Positions 44,507 through 54,845 of a stretch of 64,000 nucleotides of DNA are shown piece by piece (within the stretch, counting starts at the first letter, position 1; each line of letters begins with the position of its first letter). The translations under genes were made by a program, and so were the position numbers. Source of the DNA: Cognataquiflexum gelatinilyticum (GTDB taxonomy: Bacteria > Bacteroidota > Bacteroidia > Cytophagales > Cyclobacteriaceae); contig NZ_JANAEZ010000007.1 in the NCBI RefSeq assembly GCF_024813435.1, positions 62,001 through 126,000 of the forward strand, written 5' to 3'. The notes below the pieces were generated by a model, which was not told where the DNA came from, searched no databases, and worked only from the letters and a program-made list of their open reading frames with translations.

Positions 44507-45480
44507 AGGTTGATTTTTTTAGCTTTGTCAAGGTTGAGCAGTGGAAGGATATTGTTTCCCTTATCATCCACGATTATTTTGTTCCCGATTTTGGGAAGTA
44601 CTTTTTCCATTGTTTCCAGATAGATCCGCTGCTTGGTTACCTCAGGAGATTTGATGTACGCATCAAAAAGACTGTTGAACCTGTCAGCCTCACCTTTGGC
44701 CCGGTTGACCCGGTTCAATGCATAGGCTTCGGCTAGCTGTATGGTTTCTTCGGCTTCTCCTTTGGCCCGGGGGATTACCCTGTTGTATTCTGCTTCTGCT
44801 TGGTTGGTTAATGTTTCTCTTTCCTGTTGTGCTTCGTTGACAGCATTGAAGGAAGGTTTCACAGGTTCCGGTGGATTGACGTCCTGAAGAACTACCTGAT
44901 CGATTCGGATTCCGTTTTGGTACTCGTCACACATTTCCTGAAGCAGTACTTCTACACTTGTGGCGACTTCTTGTCTGCCCACAGTCAATACTTCATTGAC
45001 TGTCCTGTCACCTACAATTTTTCTCATCGCTGCTTCGGACATGTCCCTGAGTGTCTTTTCAGCATTTCTCACTCTAAACAGGTAATTGTACGAATCCACA
45101 ATCCTATATTGGACGACCCATTCTACATCGGTGAGGTTGAGGTCACCCGTTAGCATCATGCTTTCGTCTCCAAAAGTCCCTTTTTCATATTCTGTACGCT
45201 GATCTGCTTTGACTGTCCTGAATCCAAATTCCTGCTTAAGTTGCCTTTGAACGGGGATTTTATACATGCTTTCTATGCCAAAGGGCAGTATAAAATTCAG
45301 ACCAGGCTGTACAGTTCTGTTATATTGGCCCAGCAAAACCACGACACCTTCTTCTTCAGGTCCGACTGTTTTGGTGCTTGTAAAAATGGCAACCACTAAT
45401 AAAAACCCTCCTATTATTTTGCCTGCATACTTTTTTATCCAGTCCGGGTCAATATTTATTTCATACCTGTTTTCATTCAT
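44503..45480 (-). CDS. hflK: FtsH protease activity modulator HflK
   Basis: 325 residues: a short cytoplasmic N-terminus, one membrane helix (IIGGFLLVVAIFTSTKTV) and an SPFH domain (PEEEGVVVLLGQYNRTVQPGLNFILPFGIESMY) followed by a coiled coil (REIL-like NQAEAEYNRVIPRAKGEAEETIQLAEAYALNRVNRAKGEADRF). Partner of HflC in FtsH control. The N-terminus is shorter and lacks the Gly/Pro-rich stretch found in proteobacterial HflK. Confidence 0.94.
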   Translation of the reverse strand: MNENRYEINIDPDWIKKYAGKIIGGFLLVVAIFTSTKTVGPEEEGVVVLLGQYNRTVQPGLNFILPFGIESMYKIPVQRQLKQEFGFRTVKADQRTEYEKGTFGDESMMLTGDLNLTDVEWVVQYRIVDSYNYLFRVRNAEKTLRDMSEAAMRKIVGDRTVNEVLTVGRQEVATSVEVLLQEMCDEYQNGIRIDQVVLQDVNPPEPVKPSFNAVNEAQQERETLTNQAEAEYNRVIPRAKGEAEETIQLAEAYALNRVNRAKGEADRFNSLFDAYIKSPEVTKQRIYLETMEKVLPKIGNKIIVDDKGNNILPLLNLDKAKKINL

Positions 45481-45524
45481 GATGCTTTCTTTAACGTCGA
45501 TTTAGCCGAAAATACCACAAATTT

Positions 45525-46133
45525 TTAGAAAGTTAGTACAAAAACCAGGAAGAGTACCAGCCAGATCAAATCCATAAAGTGCCAATAGGTGGTAAAAAGT
45601 CTGATCCTCATCTTTTCAAATGGGTTGGTCAACATCAGGATCTGCTGTATTTCGCTTTTTCCGTTTTGATTATATTGAACCAGCATGATTATCGAAAAAA
45701 TCATCACCCCCAAAAGGTGGAAAATATGGATACCACTCAAAATATATAGAAAACTCCCGCTTGGCAAACCCTTGAAATCCACTCCCATCATTGTCAGTTC
45801 CCGCCAGCCAAAAAACTGTAAGACAGTAAAAATCACCCCAAGTATGGCTGTCAATACGAGGTTGGATTTGAGCTTTTCCAGATTTTCTTCATTGAAATAG
45901 ATTAATAGCTTGGAAACAGTGTAACCACTAAATAGAATAACAAAAGTACTCAAAATGAAAGCTTTAGGAATCTTGTGGCCATATTGCTCAAAATATCCGG
46001 TGCCCGAAGCCAAAAAGGCTACTGTCAAAAAAAGGAAAATCAACCCACTGCCAAACATTCCCAAATACATCATGGTCTGATAGGGATGCATTTTTTCGAC
46101 CCTTTGTAGCCAGCTTTCCTTTGTTTTTTCCAT
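45525..46133 (-). CDS. Cytochrome c oxidase subunit III-like protein
   Basis: 202 residues with five membrane segments, including GLIFLFLTVAFLA, FILSTFVILFSGYTVSKLLIYF, GSFLYILSGIHIFHLLGVMIFSIIMLV and YWHFMDLIWLVLFLVFVLTF; the last contains the subunit-III-like HFMDLIW. The histidine-rich fifth-helix region fits the heme-copper oxidase subunit III family. No subunit I or II gene is nearby, so it probably joins an oxidase encoded elsewhere or an alternative complex. Confidence 0.87.
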   Translation of the reverse strand: MEKTKESWLQRVEKMHPYQTMMYLGMFGSGLIFLFLTVAFLASGTGYFEQYGHKIPKAFILSTFVILFSGYTVSKLLIYFNEENLEKLKSNLVLTAILGVIFTVLQFFGWRELTMMGVDFKGLPSGSFLYILSGIHIFHLLGVMIFSIIMLVQYNQNGKSEIQQILMLTNPFEKMRIRLFTTYWHFMDLIWLVLFLVFVLTF

Positions 46134-46273
46134 GTGTCATGAAGTTATATTTCAGTAAACATTTAAATAAGCCATAGGTTCATCCAAATAGACTACAATT
46201 TCATAAACAGAAGTAGGAATAGGTTTCTAAATCAAATTCCTAACTTTGTCCATCATTAGCCAAACCCACAGAA

Positions 46274-49200
46274 TTGGAAAAAAACGCATTTGTTGCTCTT
46301 TACGAAAAGGATCCTTTTGTACAGACCATTGCCCAGAACATACTCAAAGACAAATCAGGCAACCATCAGATCAAAGGTTTGTCGGGAAGTTTGGACAGTT
46401 TACTTTTTTCAGTCCTTTTCAAATCCCTCGGCGGAAGTCACCTCATTATTGCACATGACAAAGAAGAGGCAGCCTATATCAACAATGACCTTCAGGAACT
46501 CTTAGGAGAAGGAACAATTTTCTTTTTCCCTTCCAGTTACAAAAGACCCTACCAGTATGATGAGGTGGAAAACGCCAATGTCTTGCAACGGGCTGAAATA
46601 TTAAATAAGCTTCTCGCTCGGGAAGTTCAAAACCCGATCATCATCACCTACGCAGAGGCGCTTTACGAAAGGGTGATCAACAAAAGATCTCTGACAGAAA
46701 ACACCTTCAAAGCAGCTGTGGGCGAAAAAGTGGATCTAGCGTTTATAGCCGAATTGCTCAGTACCTATGATTTTGAGAAAACTGACTTTGTTTTTGAACC
46801 CGGTCAGTTTGCCATTAGAGGAGGAATTTTGGATGTGTTTTCATATGCACATGACCTTCCATACCGGCTTGAACTCTTTGGCAAAGAAATAGAAAGCATC
46901 AGGACTTTTGACCCCGAAACCCAACTTTCCCTGGAGTCTTTGGACCACATCAGCTTGATTCCCAATGTGCAGACCAAATTGCTTCAGGAACAGAGACAGT
47001 CTTTTTTAGATTTTCTTCCAAATGAAAGCATGCTTTGGTTCAAGGATTATCAATATACCCTTGATGTAATTGAAGAAAATTTCCTAAAAGCCAAAAACCA
47101 GTTTGACCAGATTGTCAGTCGTACTTCCAATCAAAAGTTGCTGCTCAAACCTGAGGACTTATTTGATGGAGAAGAAGCATTCATTACCCAGGTTTCGAAA
47201 TTTGGGAAAGTTGAATTTGGAAATAAATTTTACCTGAAAAATGCTGTCTCGGCCAAGTTTGACGCTCAGCCCCAACCTTCATTCAATAAGAATTTTGACC
47301 TGATTGTCCAAAATCTGGTCGAAAATGAAAAAACAGGGATGCTCAACATTGTCTGTTCCGAAAGTGACAAGCAGATCCAAAGATTGGAGAACATTTTCCA
47401 TGAACTTGACCCCACATTAAAAGTCCAATACCTGAAAATCGGTCTACGCGAAGGATTTGTGGACCGGTCCCTTTCCATTGCTTGCTATACAGACCATCAG
47501 ATTTTTGAGCGTTTTCACCGGTATAAGACCAAAGCCAAATCAAGTAAATCCAAAGCCCTAACACTTCGGGAATTGAGGACTTTGCACCCCGGAGATTTTA
47601 TTGTCCATATAGATTATGGTGTAGGAAGGTTTGCGGGATTGGAAAAAGTCGATGTCCATGGCAAATCCCAGGAAGCAGTACGCTTGGTGTTTAGGGATGA
47701 CGACCTCCTTTTTGTCAACATCCATTCACTCCACAAGATCTCCAAATACTCCGGACAGGAAGGGACAATGCCTGCCATGTCAAAACTCGGCAGTCCCGAA
47801 TGGGAAAATAAAAAGAGGAAGGTCAAAGGCAAGGTCAAAGACATTGCCAAGGATTTGATTGCGCTGTATGCCAAAAGGAAAGGGGCCAACGGTTTCAGGT
47901 TTTCTCCAGATTCGGTCATGCAGGTGGAATTGGAAAGTTCCTTCGTATTTGAAGATACCCCGGATCAGGCATCCGCCACCATCGATGTCAAATCCGACAT
48001 GGAAAAACCCTACCCAATGGACAGGTTGGTTTGCGGAGATGTAGGTTTTGGCAAAACCGAAGTGGCCATCCGTGCAGCATTCAAAGCTTTGAATGACAGA
48101 AAGCAGGTAGCGGTGCTCGTTCCCACCACCATTTTGGCCATGCAGCATTACCACACTTTCAAGGAAAGGTTGGCCAATTTTCCTGTCAAAGTAGAATATA
48201 TCAACAGGTTCAGATCTGCCAAAGAGATTAAGGACATCATCGCCCAAGTCGCAACAGGCGAAATAGATATCCTAATCGGTACACACAGGATCGTCAACAA
48301 AGACATTAAATTCAAGAACCTTGGACTTTTGGTTATTGACGAAGAACAAAAATTCGGAGTAAAAGTCAAAGACCAACTCAAAGAAATGAAAGTCAATGTG
48401 GATGTATTGACCTTAACCGCCACACCGATTCCAAGGACACTCCATTTCTCTTTAATGGGAGCAAGGGATTTGTCTGTCATTGCTACACCTCCGCCAAACA
48501 GACAACCGGTCACCACCGAAATCCACACTTTCAGGGAGGAAGTCATCCGTGATGCCATCGCATTTGAATTGAAAAGAGGCGGGCAGGTATTCTTCGTCCA
48601 CAACCGTGTCGGGGAGATTGATTCCATCGCCAACCTGATTCTGAGGTTAGTGCCCGATGCACGTGTAGCTGCAGCACACGGTCAGATGGACGGAAAAAAG
48701 CTCGAAGACATCATGGTGAAATTTATCGAGGGAGAATATGATGTCTTGGTGTCCACCAACATCATCGAATCCGGACTCGATATTCCAAATGCCAATACCA
48801 TCATTATCAACCGTGCTCATATGTTTGGATTGAGTGACCTCCATCAGATGCGGGGACGTGTGGGGAGAAGTAACAAAAAAGCTTTCTGTTACCTTTTGAC
48901 CACTCCGACTTCGGGATTGACGGCAGAGGCAAGGAAGAGATTACAGACATTGGAAGAATTCTCGGATTTGGGTGATGGTTTCAAAGTCGCGATGCGGGAC
49001 CTCGATATCCGTGGTGCAGGAAACCTCCTTGGGGCCGAACAAAGCGGTTTCATCACCGATTTGGGATTTGAGATGTACCATAAGATATTGGATGAGGCTG
49101 TACAGGAATTGAAGGAAAATGAGTTTGCCTACCTCTTTGAAGTAGACCTGAAAGAAAAGGTGGAAGTTTTGGTGCAGGACTGCGTGATAGAGACAGATTT

Positions 49201-49627
49201 GGAATTGTTGATTCCGGAATCTTATGTCAGCAATATATCTGAAAGGCTGAGTCTTTATGCCAAGTTGGACAACATCAAAAAAGAAGAGGAGCTTCAGACC
49301 TTTATCCAATCTGTCAGGGACAGGTTTGGTCCGATCCCATCCCCTGTAGAGGATTTGTTTGAAACTGTCCGACTGAGATGGATTGCTGAAAACTTGGGAT
49401 TTGAAAAACTCGTACTCAAAGGAGAGATTATGAAATGCTATTTCCTTCCTTCAGAAAAGGAAAAGTATTTCAAATCAGATACATTTGGTAAGATCCTTGC
49501 TTACATCCAAAAGCACGGCAAACTTTGTAAGATCAAAGAGGCTAAAAACAGACTTATTTTGATCATCAGTGAAGTGAAAAGCATTGAAAAAGCAAAAAAA
49601 TGGCTTGAAGAGATGAAAAATGCATAA
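46274..49627 (+). CDS. mfd: Transcription-repair coupling factor Mfd
   Basis: 1117 residues; displaces stalled RNA polymerase and recruits UvrA. Start codon is TTG with an in-frame stop just upstream and no ATG alternative before the UvrB-like region. Visible domains: UvrB-homology (AGEL-like FEPGQFAIRGGILDVFSYAHDLPYRLELFG), CarD-like RNA-polymerase-interacting domain (GDFIVHIDYGVGRFAGLEKVDV), helicase core with Walker A GDVGFGKTEVA, DEEQ and TATPIPRTL, and the TRCF C-terminal domain. Normal family length. Confidence 0.95.
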   Translation: MEKNAFVALYEKDPFVQTIAQNILKDKSGNHQIKGLSGSLDSLLFSVLFKSLGGSHLIIAHDKEEAAYINNDLQELLGEGTIFFFPSSYKRPYQYDEVENANVLQRAEILNKLLAREVQNPIIITYAEALYERVINKRSLTENTFKAAVGEKVDLAFIAELLSTYDFEKTDFVFEPGQFAIRGGILDVFSYAHDLPYRLELFGKEIESIRTFDPETQLSLESLDHISLIPNVQTKLLQEQRQSFLDFLPNESMLWFKDYQYTLDVIEENFLKAKNQFDQIVSRTSNQKLLLKPEDLFDGEEAFITQVSKFGKVEFGNKFYLKNAVSAKFDAQPQPSFNKNFDLIVQNLVENEKTGMLNIVCSESDKQIQRLENIFHELDPTLKVQYLKIGLREGFVDRSLSIACYTDHQIFERFHRYKTKAKSSKSKALTLRELRTLHPGDFIVHIDYGVGRFAGLEKVDVHGKSQEAVRLVFRDDDLLFVNIHSLHKISKYSGQEGTMPAMSKLGSPEWENKKRKVKGKVKDIAKDLIALYAKRKGANGFRFSPDSVMQVELESSFVFEDTPDQASATIDVKSDMEKPYPMDRLVCGDVGFGKTEVAIRAAFKALNDRKQVAVLVPTTILAMQHYHTFKERLANFPVKVEYINRFRSAKEIKDIIAQVATGEIDILIGTHRIVNKDIKFKNLGLLVIDEEQKFGVKVKDQLKEMKVNVDVLTLTATPIPRTLHFSLMGARDLSVIATPPPNRQPVTTEIHTFREEVIRDAIAFELKRGGQVFFVHNRVGEIDSIANLILRLVPDARVAAAHGQMDGKKLEDIMVKFIEGEYDVLVSTNIIESGLDIPNANTIIINRAHMFGLSDLHQMRGRVGRSNKKAFCYLLTTPTSGLTAEARKRLQTLEEFSDLGDGFKVAMRDLDIRGAGNLLGAEQSGFITDLGFEMYHKILDEAVQELKENEFAYLFEVDLKEKVEVLVQDCVIETDLELLIPESYVSNISERLSLYAKLDNIKKEEELQTFIQSVRDRFGPIPSPVEDLFETVRLRWIAENLGFEKLVLKGEIMKCYFLPSEKEKYFKSDTFGKILAYIQKHGKLCKIKEAKNRLILIISEVKSIEKAKKWLEEMKNA

Positions 49628-49807
49628 ATTTTGAAAATTTTTAACAAGATCATTTTTGCTTTTCCTGAAAAATAATTTGCATTATTTCTAACAATCTTGC
49701 ATAAAACCTATTTCACCATCAGGGACTTGTCAAAAAAATTATTGTGATAAAGATATTATTGATTATATATTAGCGTTCTATTTGAGGGTTAAAAACAGTT
49801 AAATATT

Positions 49808-51031
49808 ATGGTTTTTGCGAAAAATAAAGCAGGTTTAATTTTGGCTTCAGCGTTGCTTGTAGCAGGAGCGCTGCTATCGTCTTGTAACAAAACTCCGGGA
49901 TACGGCAGAAGAACAGCCGCCAAACCGGGTAAAGCCAGCCCAACAACGGGTGCGGAATATAGCTTCGATGCTAATGACAGTTCTAATTTTGTCGTCACCA
50001 GACTTGCAAAGCAGGAAATAGGGCCAAACTTGAAATTTATCCAAGGCGGTCGTGCTGTTTTGGGTTCTCAGGAACAGGATGTCATGGCTTTCAGGGATAA
50101 CGCCGAAAGGACTGTGACCATTGCATCGTTCTTCATGGACGAAACAGAAATCTCAAACAATGACTACAGGGAATTCCTTTTCGACATGAAAAAGAAAGTT
50201 TCTGCCGATTCCATCAAAAAATTGGAACCTGCTGAAGGAGTTTGGGGTGGGGTATTGTCCTATAATGATGTGTATGATACTTACTATTTCAGATTTCCCG
50301 GTTTCAATTTCTACCCTGTAGCAGGTGTATCTTGGGTTCAGGCAAATACCTATGCCAAGTGGAGGACAGAATTTGTATCCAACTTGGTGAGAGAAAGAAA
50401 TGAATTGGACAGTTCACTTACAAAAAACCAACTGATTGAAAGAGGGGTAGCCTTTGCAGAATACAGATTGCCAAGTGAGGCAGAATGGGAATATGCAGCC
50501 AAGGCTATGATCGGCGTACAGTATATGGACGAAAATCAGGAATTTGGTAGAATCTATCCTTGGGATGGCAGAGGTGTCAGAAACCCATATAATGTTAAAA
50601 GACAAGGCAAGCAAGGTGACTTCTTAGCCAACTTCAAGCGTGGAAGAGGTGACTATGCAGGTATTGCAGGTAGCCGCACCAATGACGGTGAAATCATCCC
50701 AACAAACGTATATGATTTCCCACCAAATGATTTTGGATTGTACAACATGGCAGGAAATGTCAATGAGTGGGTTCAGGACGTTTACAGGCCGCTTTCTTAT
50801 CAGGATTTTGATGACCTCAACCCATTGAGAAAAGACGGAATTTTTGACGAATCTGAAACTTATGGCACTACCTTGATCGATGATAACTATAGAGTCTACA
50901 AAGGAGGTTCTTGGAGAGATATGGCTTATTGGCTTGCTCCGGGTACCAGAAGATTTATTCATCAGGACTCTGCTACCAACCATATTGGATTCAGATGTGC
51001 CATGATTTCTATCGGTGCTGAAGGAAAATAA
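49808..51031 (+). CDS. gldJ: Gliding motility lipoprotein GldJ
   Basis: 407 residues with a lipoprotein signal (LILASALLVAGALLSSC, cysteine about residue 22). A formylglycine-generating-enzyme (FGE/SUMF1-type) sulfatase-modifying fold covers the rest: VLGSQEQDVMAFRDNAERTVTIASFFMDETEISNNDYREF, SEAEWEYAAKAM, NMAGNVNEWVQDVYRP and YRVYKGGSWRDMAYWLAPG. GldJ is one of the type IX secretion/gliding proteins with GldK/GldN. No other gld gene is adjacent. A strong terminator follows. Confidence 0.88.
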   Translation: MVFAKNKAGLILASALLVAGALLSSCNKTPGYGRRTAAKPGKASPTTGAEYSFDANDSSNFVVTRLAKQEIGPNLKFIQGGRAVLGSQEQDVMAFRDNAERTVTIASFFMDETEISNNDYREFLFDMKKKVSADSIKKLEPAEGVWGGVLSYNDVYDTYYFRFPGFNFYPVAGVSWVQANTYAKWRTEFVSNLVRERNELDSSLTKNQLIERGVAFAEYRLPSEAEWEYAAKAMIGVQYMDENQEFGRIYPWDGRGVRNPYNVKRQGKQGDFLANFKRGRGDYAGIAGSRTNDGEIIPTNVYDFPPNDFGLYNMAGNVNEWVQDVYRPLSYQDFDDLNPLRKDGIFDESETYGTTLIDDNYRVYKGGSWRDMAYWLAPGTRRFIHQDSATNHIGFRCAMISIGAEGK

Positions 51032-51055
51032 TGTATCGTTAGTGTTTCACAGAAC

Positions 51056-51086
51056 AAAAAAGGTGTCCTAAAGACACCTTTTTTTT
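51056..51086 (+). terminator. Terminator of gldJ
   Basis: AAAAAAGGTGTC pairs with GACACCTTTTTT around a five-base loop, followed by more T residues. It lies 25 bases after the gldJ stop. Confidence 0.9.
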
Positions 51087-51255
51087 ATGTCCTTTTTTTA
51101 CTGAAAAATCATTTTTATAACCCTCCTCATTTCCTAATTCTTAATTTATCATTCTGAATTTTTTCCCTTTCACCCCAATTTCAAACCAATAAGCCCAAAA
51201 CCAGTTTCTGTTACATGGATTTGCTTTATTTTCAAATCAAAATTAATTCTCTCTT

Positions 51256-53670
51256 ATGAAAAATTTATATCGTTTTATCTTGGTGTTGGGCCTTTGTGGT
51301 ATTGGGAAAGGCATTTCTGTCCAAGCACAGAATGCTTTGACTTATCAGACTCCACCAAAAGCAATTGCTGATTTGGTCAATGCACCGATTACGCCACAGG
51401 CGAGTTTTAGCAGATCGGGAGAATTTATGTTGCTGCTCGAGCGGGCCGGAAACCCATCCATCGAAGAACTTGCACAGCCCGAACTGAGGATTGCAGGGAT
51501 CCGTATCAATCCCGCCACCAACGGCCCTAGCCGTGGAGGATCCGTAGAAAATGTAAAATTAAAAAACACCCGTTCCGGTATGGAACAGGACATCAAAGGG
51601 CTTCCCACTTCCCCGAGATTGGGAAATTTCTCCCTTTCCAAGGATGAAAAATTTGTGGCAATGACCCATACCTCGAATACCGGAATCAGCCTTTGGATGG
51701 TTGACCTAACTACTTTGGAAGCCAAAAAACTAACTGACGAAATTGTCAACGGCGTTTATGGAAATGCCATCACCTGGACACCGGATAATAAAATCCTCCT
51801 CAAAGCTGTCAACCCAAGCCGGGGCAACATGCCCAAAGCCCCACTTGCACCTGCAGGACCGATTGTTCAGGAAACTTCCGGCAATGCTGCTCCTTCACGT
51901 ACCTATCAGGATTTGTTGAGCAATTCTTATGATGAAGCTTTGTTTGCCTACTTCATGGATTCACAACTCATGTTGGTAGACTTGGCCGGCAGCAAGCAAC
52001 CCATAGGGGCTCCAGGCTTGATTTCGTCTGTTGACCTTTCACCTGACGGAAATTATATCATGGTGGATTTGATCAAAAAACCGTTTTCTTACCTTGTTCC
52101 AGCTTCCCGTTTTCCTTACGATGTAGAGATTTGGGACAGCAAAGGAAATAAAGTCAAAACCCTAGCCCAAATTCCTTTGGACGAAGTCAGACCGACAGGA
52201 TTTGATGCTACAGTAAAAGGCCCAAGAGCCATCAGTTGGAGGGCTGACAAAGGTGCTTCATTGTATTGGACTGAAGCCCAGGATGGCGGTGACCCCAAAG
52301 TCAAAATGGAAGAAAGAGAAATCATCTATACTTTGGAAGCTCCTTTTACCGCCACGCCGACAAAATTGGCAAGTATAGGCTATCGTTTTGCAGGAATTGC
52401 TTGGTCAGACGACAATTTTGCCCTTTTGAATGAAAGATGGTTTGCCAGCAGACAGGAAAGGGTTTCTGTCATCAATCCCTCCAAACCGGGGGAAAAAGGC
52501 GCTGTCATCATCGAGCGCAACTCAGATGATATCTACAACGATCCGGGAAATCCTGTATTTACAACCAATGCATTTGGCAAAAATGTGATTCTGAGAAAAG
52601 GAGACGATGTATTTATGACCTCCGAAGGGGGCAGTCCCGAGGGCAGTATGCCTTATCTTTCAGCTTTCAATACCAAAACCAAAACTGAAAAAATCATTTG
52701 GAGGAGCCAAGCCCCCTATTACGAAAGGGTAGCCAAAGTCCTCAATGCCGACGCCACAGAATTTATCACCATCAAGGAAAGCACTGATATCCAACCCAAT
52801 TATTGGTTGGTCAATACTAGAAAGCGCATCGCCCCGATGCAGATTACCAACTTTGCCCATCCTTATGAATCCATCAAGGGCATCAACAAGCAGCTCGTCA
52901 CCTACAAAAGAAATGACGGACTCAACTTATCTGCCGTGGTCTATACCCCTGAAGGTTATGACCCTGCCAAAGACGGAAGACTTCCTGTATTGATGTGGGC
53001 CTATCCTAGGGAATACAAATCCGCAGCCACCGCTGCACAGGTTCGCGGTTCCAAATACCAGTTTACCAGATTGAGTTGGGGCTCTCCTATCTATTGGGTG
53101 ACGCAGGGATATGCGATCATGGACCAAACAGAAATGCCGATAGTCGGGGAAGGGGACGATGAACCAAATGACACTTTTGTGGTGCAACTTGTGGCCAATG
53201 CGGAAGCAGCGATAGATTACATCGTGGGTCAGGGCATCGGAGACCGCGAAAAAATCGCTGTAGGCGGACATTCTTATGGGGCTTTCATGACAGCAAACTT
53301 ACTTTCTCACTCCAACTTGTTTGCAGCAGGAATCGCAAGAAGCGGCGCTTACAACAGGACTTTGACACCTTTTGGATTCCAATATGAGCAACGCAGCTAT
53401 TGGGAAGCACCTGATGTGTACAATGTGATGTCGCCATTTATGAACGCGGACAAGGTAAAAACCCCAATCTTATTGATCCACGGAGAGGCGGACAACAATT
53501 CCGGTACTTTCCCCATCCAGTCCGAACGGTATTATAATGCACTCAAAGGTCACGGCGCAACTACCAGATTGGTTTTCCTTCCACATGAAAGCCATGGCTA
53601 TGCAGGCAAAGAATCCATTTTGCATACCCTTTGGGAAATGAACACTTGGCTTGAGAAGTATGTCAAATAA
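51256..53670 (+). CDS. S9 family (prolyl-oligopeptidase-like) peptidase
   Basis: 804 residues with a signal peptide (FILVLGLCGIGKGISVQAQ), so probably periplasmic. An N-terminal seven-bladed-propeller-like part is followed by a catalytic alpha/beta hydrolase domain: nucleophile serine in AVGGHSYGAFMTANLLSH, aspartate in LIHGEADNNSGTFP and histidine in HESHGYAGKE. Substrates of such enzymes are short peptides. It is transcribed alone with two terminators. Confidence 0.9.
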   Translation: MKNLYRFILVLGLCGIGKGISVQAQNALTYQTPPKAIADLVNAPITPQASFSRSGEFMLLLERAGNPSIEELAQPELRIAGIRINPATNGPSRGGSVENVKLKNTRSGMEQDIKGLPTSPRLGNFSLSKDEKFVAMTHTSNTGISLWMVDLTTLEAKKLTDEIVNGVYGNAITWTPDNKILLKAVNPSRGNMPKAPLAPAGPIVQETSGNAAPSRTYQDLLSNSYDEALFAYFMDSQLMLVDLAGSKQPIGAPGLISSVDLSPDGNYIMVDLIKKPFSYLVPASRFPYDVEIWDSKGNKVKTLAQIPLDEVRPTGFDATVKGPRAISWRADKGASLYWTEAQDGGDPKVKMEEREIIYTLEAPFTATPTKLASIGYRFAGIAWSDDNFALLNERWFASRQERVSVINPSKPGEKGAVIIERNSDDIYNDPGNPVFTTNAFGKNVILRKGDDVFMTSEGGSPEGSMPYLSAFNTKTKTEKIIWRSQAPYYERVAKVLNADATEFITIKESTDIQPNYWLVNTRKRIAPMQITNFAHPYESIKGINKQLVTYKRNDGLNLSAVVYTPEGYDPAKDGRLPVLMWAYPREYKSAATAAQVRGSKYQFTRLSWGSPIYWVTQGYAIMDQTEMPIVGEGDDEPNDTFVVQLVANAEAAIDYIVGQGIGDREKIAVGGHSYGAFMTANLLSHSNLFAAGIARSGAYNRTLTPFGFQYEQRSYWEAPDVYNVMSPFMNADKVKTPILLIHGEADNNSGTFPIQSERYYNALKGHGATTRLVFLPHESHGYAGKESILHTLWEMNTWLEKYVK

Positions 53671-53703
53671 CCTTTGAGGTCTTTTTTTGACCTCGAAGGT
53701 TTT
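53669..53703 (+). terminator. Terminator of the S9 peptidase gene
   Basis: A 13-base-pair stem with one mismatch (53669-53681 with 53689-53701) encloses seven T residues. It overlaps the stop codon and is followed by TTT. Confidence 0.8.
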
Positions 53704-53744
53704 ACCCTTATTTAGATACAAGTGACGAGAATATTGAAAAATTA

Positions 53745-53767
53745 GCCTCCGAAAGGGGGCTTTTTTT
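53745..53767 (+). terminator. Second terminator after the S9 peptidase gene
   Basis: GCCTCC and GGGGGC pair around GAAA and are followed by seven T residues on the + strand. It sits 75 bases after the stop codon. Confidence 0.8.
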
Positions 53768-53794
53768 ATGTTGTTATTTGGACAAAAAAATTGG

Positions 53795-54340
53795 TCAAAG
53801 CAACATGTCCTCTTTTAATTTAACTAGAATTCCTTTGGCTAATTTTCCTGCAAAAACATTAGTGAAGCCATAAGAAACCCAAATAGGTTCTTCTTTCCCC
53901 AACTCAAAAAGGTAAACCTGATATTTGATGATATCGGAAAGTTCCTCATTACGCACGTAACTTTTTTGTGTAACAAGCAATATGAACTCGACCTCTTTAT
54001 TTTGTAATCGAATGTTGAATTCCGAAAAATCATATGCACGGAAATCCTCGAAAATTTCCCGATAATCAGTTCCCCTTCCTAATTCTAAAAACTTATTTAC
54101 CAAATTGTCACGGAAACCCTTATCTTCTAAATTGTTGAATTTTCCATTGAGATAGGTATTATAATTTTGTTCTCCCAAGTCCAATAAATCATCATGAAGA
54201 ACAGAATACAGGATTAGAAAATTGCTAATCGGCTTGGAAGGTTCACTAACTTTTTTAGAGTAGCTTGCTCTAGGCGTAAAACAGGAAACAAATAGTAAAG
54301 AAACTATTAAGAACAATAAAAGCTGAGAGATTCTTTTCAT
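53795..54340 (-). CDS. Hypothetical lipoprotein
   Basis: 181 residues. The signal ends in SLLFVSC (cysteine about residue 20). The mature part is soluble and mixed alpha/beta, with KPISNFLILYSVLHDDLLDLG at the front and FILLVTQKSYVRNEELSDIIKYQVYLFELGKEEPIW towards the end. No family is recognised. It lies between a convergent peptidase and a repeat-rich gene desert and is probably monocistronic. Confidence 0.65.
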   Translation of the reverse strand: MKRISQLLLFLIVSLLFVSCFTPRASYSKKVSEPSKPISNFLILYSVLHDDLLDLGEQNYNTYLNGKFNNLEDKGFRDNLVNKFLELGRGTDYREIFEDFRAYDFSEFNIRLQNKEVEFILLVTQKSYVRNEELSDIIKYQVYLFELGKEEPIWVSYGFTNVFAGKLAKGILVKLKEDMLL

Positions 54341-54845
54341 GGCTTTAAACAGATCACTTAAAGACGTCTTTTTTCGGTCGAAGGTTTAAGCCTATCTTAA
54401 TTAAGTAGATGGTCTAGTTCTTGAGCCTTTAAATTTTCTTGACCTTTTAAGTCACCTCAAACATTTTTCTTTGCGCCTTCTCGGGACATTTTTTACCGCA
54501 ATGATCGCAAAGGTTTCGCCAAGAGCTCAAGGGATCTTTCTTGACTCCTTCACTTTTTCTTTGCGTTTTTGCGCCGTCGCGGGACACATTCTCTTTTTTT
54601 CTGCGTCCATCTGCGATATCTGCGGTAAAACATCCTTACCACGGATGCACACAGATTTTCATAGATGGTTTTCTAAAAACGTCATTCTGAACCGGCGCCT
54701 GCGGAGGTGAAGAATCTCATATTTTATTGATATTTTTCTTTGCGTCTTCGCGGGACACATTCTCTTTTTTTCTGCGTCAATCTGCGTCTCTGGGTGATTG
54801 GTATTTATTATCCCTCCGTGCCTTAGTGTCTTTGTGGGAAAAGAA
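54341..54845. repeat. Degenerate repeat-rich gene desert, 505 bases
   Basis: No gene is recognisable. Words such as TTTCTTTGCG, GCGTCTTCGCGGG and TCTGCGTC recur. One 31-base tract is repeated exactly at 54577-54607 and 54748-54778, starting TCGCGGGACACATTC and ending TTTCTGCGTC. The same word family appears at 18.84-18.99 kb. It is most easily read as accumulated degenerate repeats. Confidence 0.7.

Noticed and set aside
49628..49807. Bacteroidota -7 promoter (TAnnTTTG) before gldJ
   Set aside because: TCTATTTG near 49780 fits only partly, and the match is too weak to list as a promoter.
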